Made by a program: the position numbers and the translations under genes. Below, piece by piece: positions 62,674 to 64,000 of a DNA stretch of 64,000 nucleotides; the first letter of the stretch is position 1; every line of letters begins with the position of its first letter. Where the stretch lies: NCBI GenBank assembly GCA_003605055.1, contig QZKP01000020.1, forward strand, positions 158,487 through 222,486, in the 5' to 3' direction. Below the pieces are notes generated by a model. The model saw only the letters and a list, made by a program, of their open reading frames with translations. It searched no databases and was not told the origin of the DNA. Source of the stretch: Desulfarculus sp. (GTDB taxonomy: Bacteria > Desulfobacterota > Desulfarculia > Desulfarculales > Desulfarculaceae).

Positions 62674-64000
62674 ATGGGGAACAAGACCAATCGCAGGGAC
62701 TTTCTCAAAACGGCCGGCGCAATAGCCGCCGGGGCGGGCGCCGCCGGCCTGCTGGGCGCCAGGCCCGCCCGGGCCGCCAACCGCGGCATTCCCAAGACGC
62801 CCATCAAGGTGGCCGCCATCAGCTTCCTGAGCGGCCCGGCGGCCGGGCCCTTCGGCATCCCGGGCGACAACTCCTACAAGATGATGGCCGATTTCTACAA
62901 CAAGCAGGGCGGCATCCTGGGCCGCAAGATCCAGCTCATGAGCCTGGACGAGGCCGGCGGCGCCAAGACCCAGGTGGAGCTGGCCCGCAAGCTGATCCTG
63001 CAGGACAAGGTGGACGTGATCCTGGGCTACATCTCCTCGGGCGACTGCAAGGCCGTGCTGCCCCTGTCCGACGAGTTGGGCGGCCTGATGGTGGCCTATG
63101 ACTGCGGCACCCACGTGCTCATGGAGGGCGCCAAGTCCCCCTTCAAGACGCCCAAGTTCCAGTTGGGCTTCCGCTCTGCGGCCCACCTGGCCCAGGACAA
63201 CATCGCCCTGGCCCTGGCCATCAAGAAGTACATGCCGGGCCTCAAGAAGATCGCGGGCATCAACCAGGACTACGCCTGGGGCCGCGACTCCTGGCACATC
63301 TTCGAGCTGGCCATGAAGCAGCTCATGCCCAAGGTGCAGGTGGTCAAGACCCTGTGGCCCAAGATTTTCACCACCGACTACACCGCCCACGTCAGCACCC
63401 TGGCCGCCTCGGGCGCGGAGCTGATCCACACCTCCTTCTGGGGCGGCGACGCCGTGACCTTCCTCAAGCAGGCCAAGGCCGCCGGGCTGCTGAACAAGGC
63501 CAAGCTGGCCCTGAGCCGCGGCGAGCCCTACCCCCAGGAGCTGGGCGCCGAGTTCCCCGAGGGCCAGTTCGTCTGCTGCGCCGGCGCGCACTACTTCCTG
63601 TACCCGGCCTGGGACAAGTGGCCCCTGAACAAGTGGTTCGTGGCCGAGTACAAGAAGCGCTACAACAAGTACCCCACCTACCCCAGCTACCACGCCTTCC
63701 AGGCCATCACCGCCTACAAGGTGGCCGTGGAAAAGGCGGCCTCCCTGGTGGGCGGCTGGCCCACCAGGGCCGAGGTGGCCAAGGCCATGGGCAACCTGAG
63801 CTTCGAGACCCCCAGCGGCTACCTGGTCATAGACCAGGACCACAACGCCCGCGAGGACTGCCTGGTGGGCATCACCAAGAAGACCAAGGACTATCCCTTC
63901 CCCATCCTGGACCCGGACCGGCTGGAGGTGTTCCCCTCCTTCCAGGTCAACCCCCCGGCCGGCATACGCACCGAGGACTGGATCCGGGGCTGGAAGGCCT
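62674..64000 (+). CDS. Branched-chain amino acid-type ABC binding protein with Tat signal (3' end outside window)
   Basis: At least 442 residues of a LivK-family binding protein; no stop before the window ends. The N terminus NKTNRRDFLKTAGAIAAGAG and the following ARPARAAN are a twin-arginine signal and cleavage region. The mature part has VAAISFLSGPAAGPFG, MADFYNKQGGILGRKIQLM and YAWGRDSWHIF. GGGAGG precedes the ATG. It is controlled, by position, by the PAS/sigma-54 activator upstream, and probably heads a third ABC operon to the right. Confidence 0.92.
   Translation, partial: MGNKTNRRDFLKTAGAIAAGAGAAGLLGARPARAANRGIPKTPIKVAAISFLSGPAAGPFGIPGDNSYKMMADFYNKQGGILGRKIQLMSLDEAGGAKTQVELARKLILQDKVDVILGYISSGDCKAVLPLSDELGGLMVAYDCGTHVLMEGAKSPFKTPKFQLGFRSAAHLAQDNIALALAIKKYMPGLKKIAGINQDYAWGRDSWHIFELAMKQLMPKVQVVKTLWPKIFTTDYTAHVSTLAASGAELIHTSFWGGDAVTFLKQAKAAGLLNKAKLALSRGEPYPQELGAEFPEGQFVCCAGAHYFLYPAWDKWPLNKWFVAEYKKRYNKYPTYPSYHAFQAITAYKVAVEKAASLVGGWPTRAEVAKAMGNLSFETPSGYLVIDQDHNAREDCLVGITKKTKDYPFPILDPDRLEVFPSFQVNPPAGIRTEDWIRGWKA

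Overview
The window is GC-rich (coding third positions are overwhelmingly G or C), densely packed, and looks like a chromosome segment of an anaerobic or facultative deltaproteobacterium-type organism (Desulfobacterota, perhaps Desulfarculales-like). This placement is inferred from gene content: several sigma-54 activators, branched-chain-type ABC uptake operons beside CoA ligases and short-chain dehydrogenases, an iron-sulfur 4-hydroxybutyryl-CoA dehydratase, radical SAM enzymes and many ferredoxin-like cysteine clusters. I saw no rRNA, tRNA, CRISPR array or intact mobile element. Both ends cut genes: a P-type ATPase at the left and a solute-binding protein at the right.

Layout. 1-801: end of a Ca2+-type P-type ATPase. 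897-12548: PAS/sigma-54 activator divergent from an SDR plus a five-gene branched-chain-type ABC transporter, followed by two acyl-CoA ligases and a second SDR. 12545-16035 (minus): a candidate undescribed peptide-modification system, made of a Tat-signal precursor with two blocks of three Y-x-N-Y-G-(A/K) hexapeptides, two radical SAM enzymes with C-terminal cysteine clusters, and a third protein that keeps SPASM-like cysteines but has no radical SAM motif. 16294-18099: SLC13-type permease. 18211-32804: sugar-acid catabolism (LarA-like and UxaC on minus; divergent RpiR regulator and a roughly 12-gene plus-strand operon with a TctBAC transporter, an orphan TRAP-type binding protein, aldolase, dehydrogenases and an FGGY kinase). 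33313-37759: envelope-related genes with a sigma-54 activator and two -24/-12 promoters. 37856-41695: KamA-like aminomutase, two ATP-grasp ligases and a GNAT acetyltransferase. 42045-44155: two glycosyltransferases. 44305-48937: flavoprotein, PanB, CaiB-type CoA-transferase, iron-sulfur protein. 49244-58988: second branched-chain-type ABC transporter plus SDR, CoA ligase, MBL hydrolase and 4-hydroxybutyryl-CoA dehydratase. 59754-64000: XRE-cupin regulator, PAS/sigma-54 activator and a third Tat-exported binding protein.

How it works together. Three sigma-54 activators each sit next to a perfect palindrome (probable enhancer) and a -24/-12 promoter with exact GG-N10-GC spacing, so each forms a self-contained switch: for the first SDR/ABC operon, for a membrane glycosyltransferase, and for the third binding protein. 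The XRE-cupin regulator has a TTCAGTATACTGAA operator at its own promoter, and a one-mismatch copy overlaps the probable promoter of the 49-59 kb ABC/CoA operon, which suggests a remote target. Three decayed IS481-type copies lie in intergenic gaps; two of them separate genes from their likely terminators.
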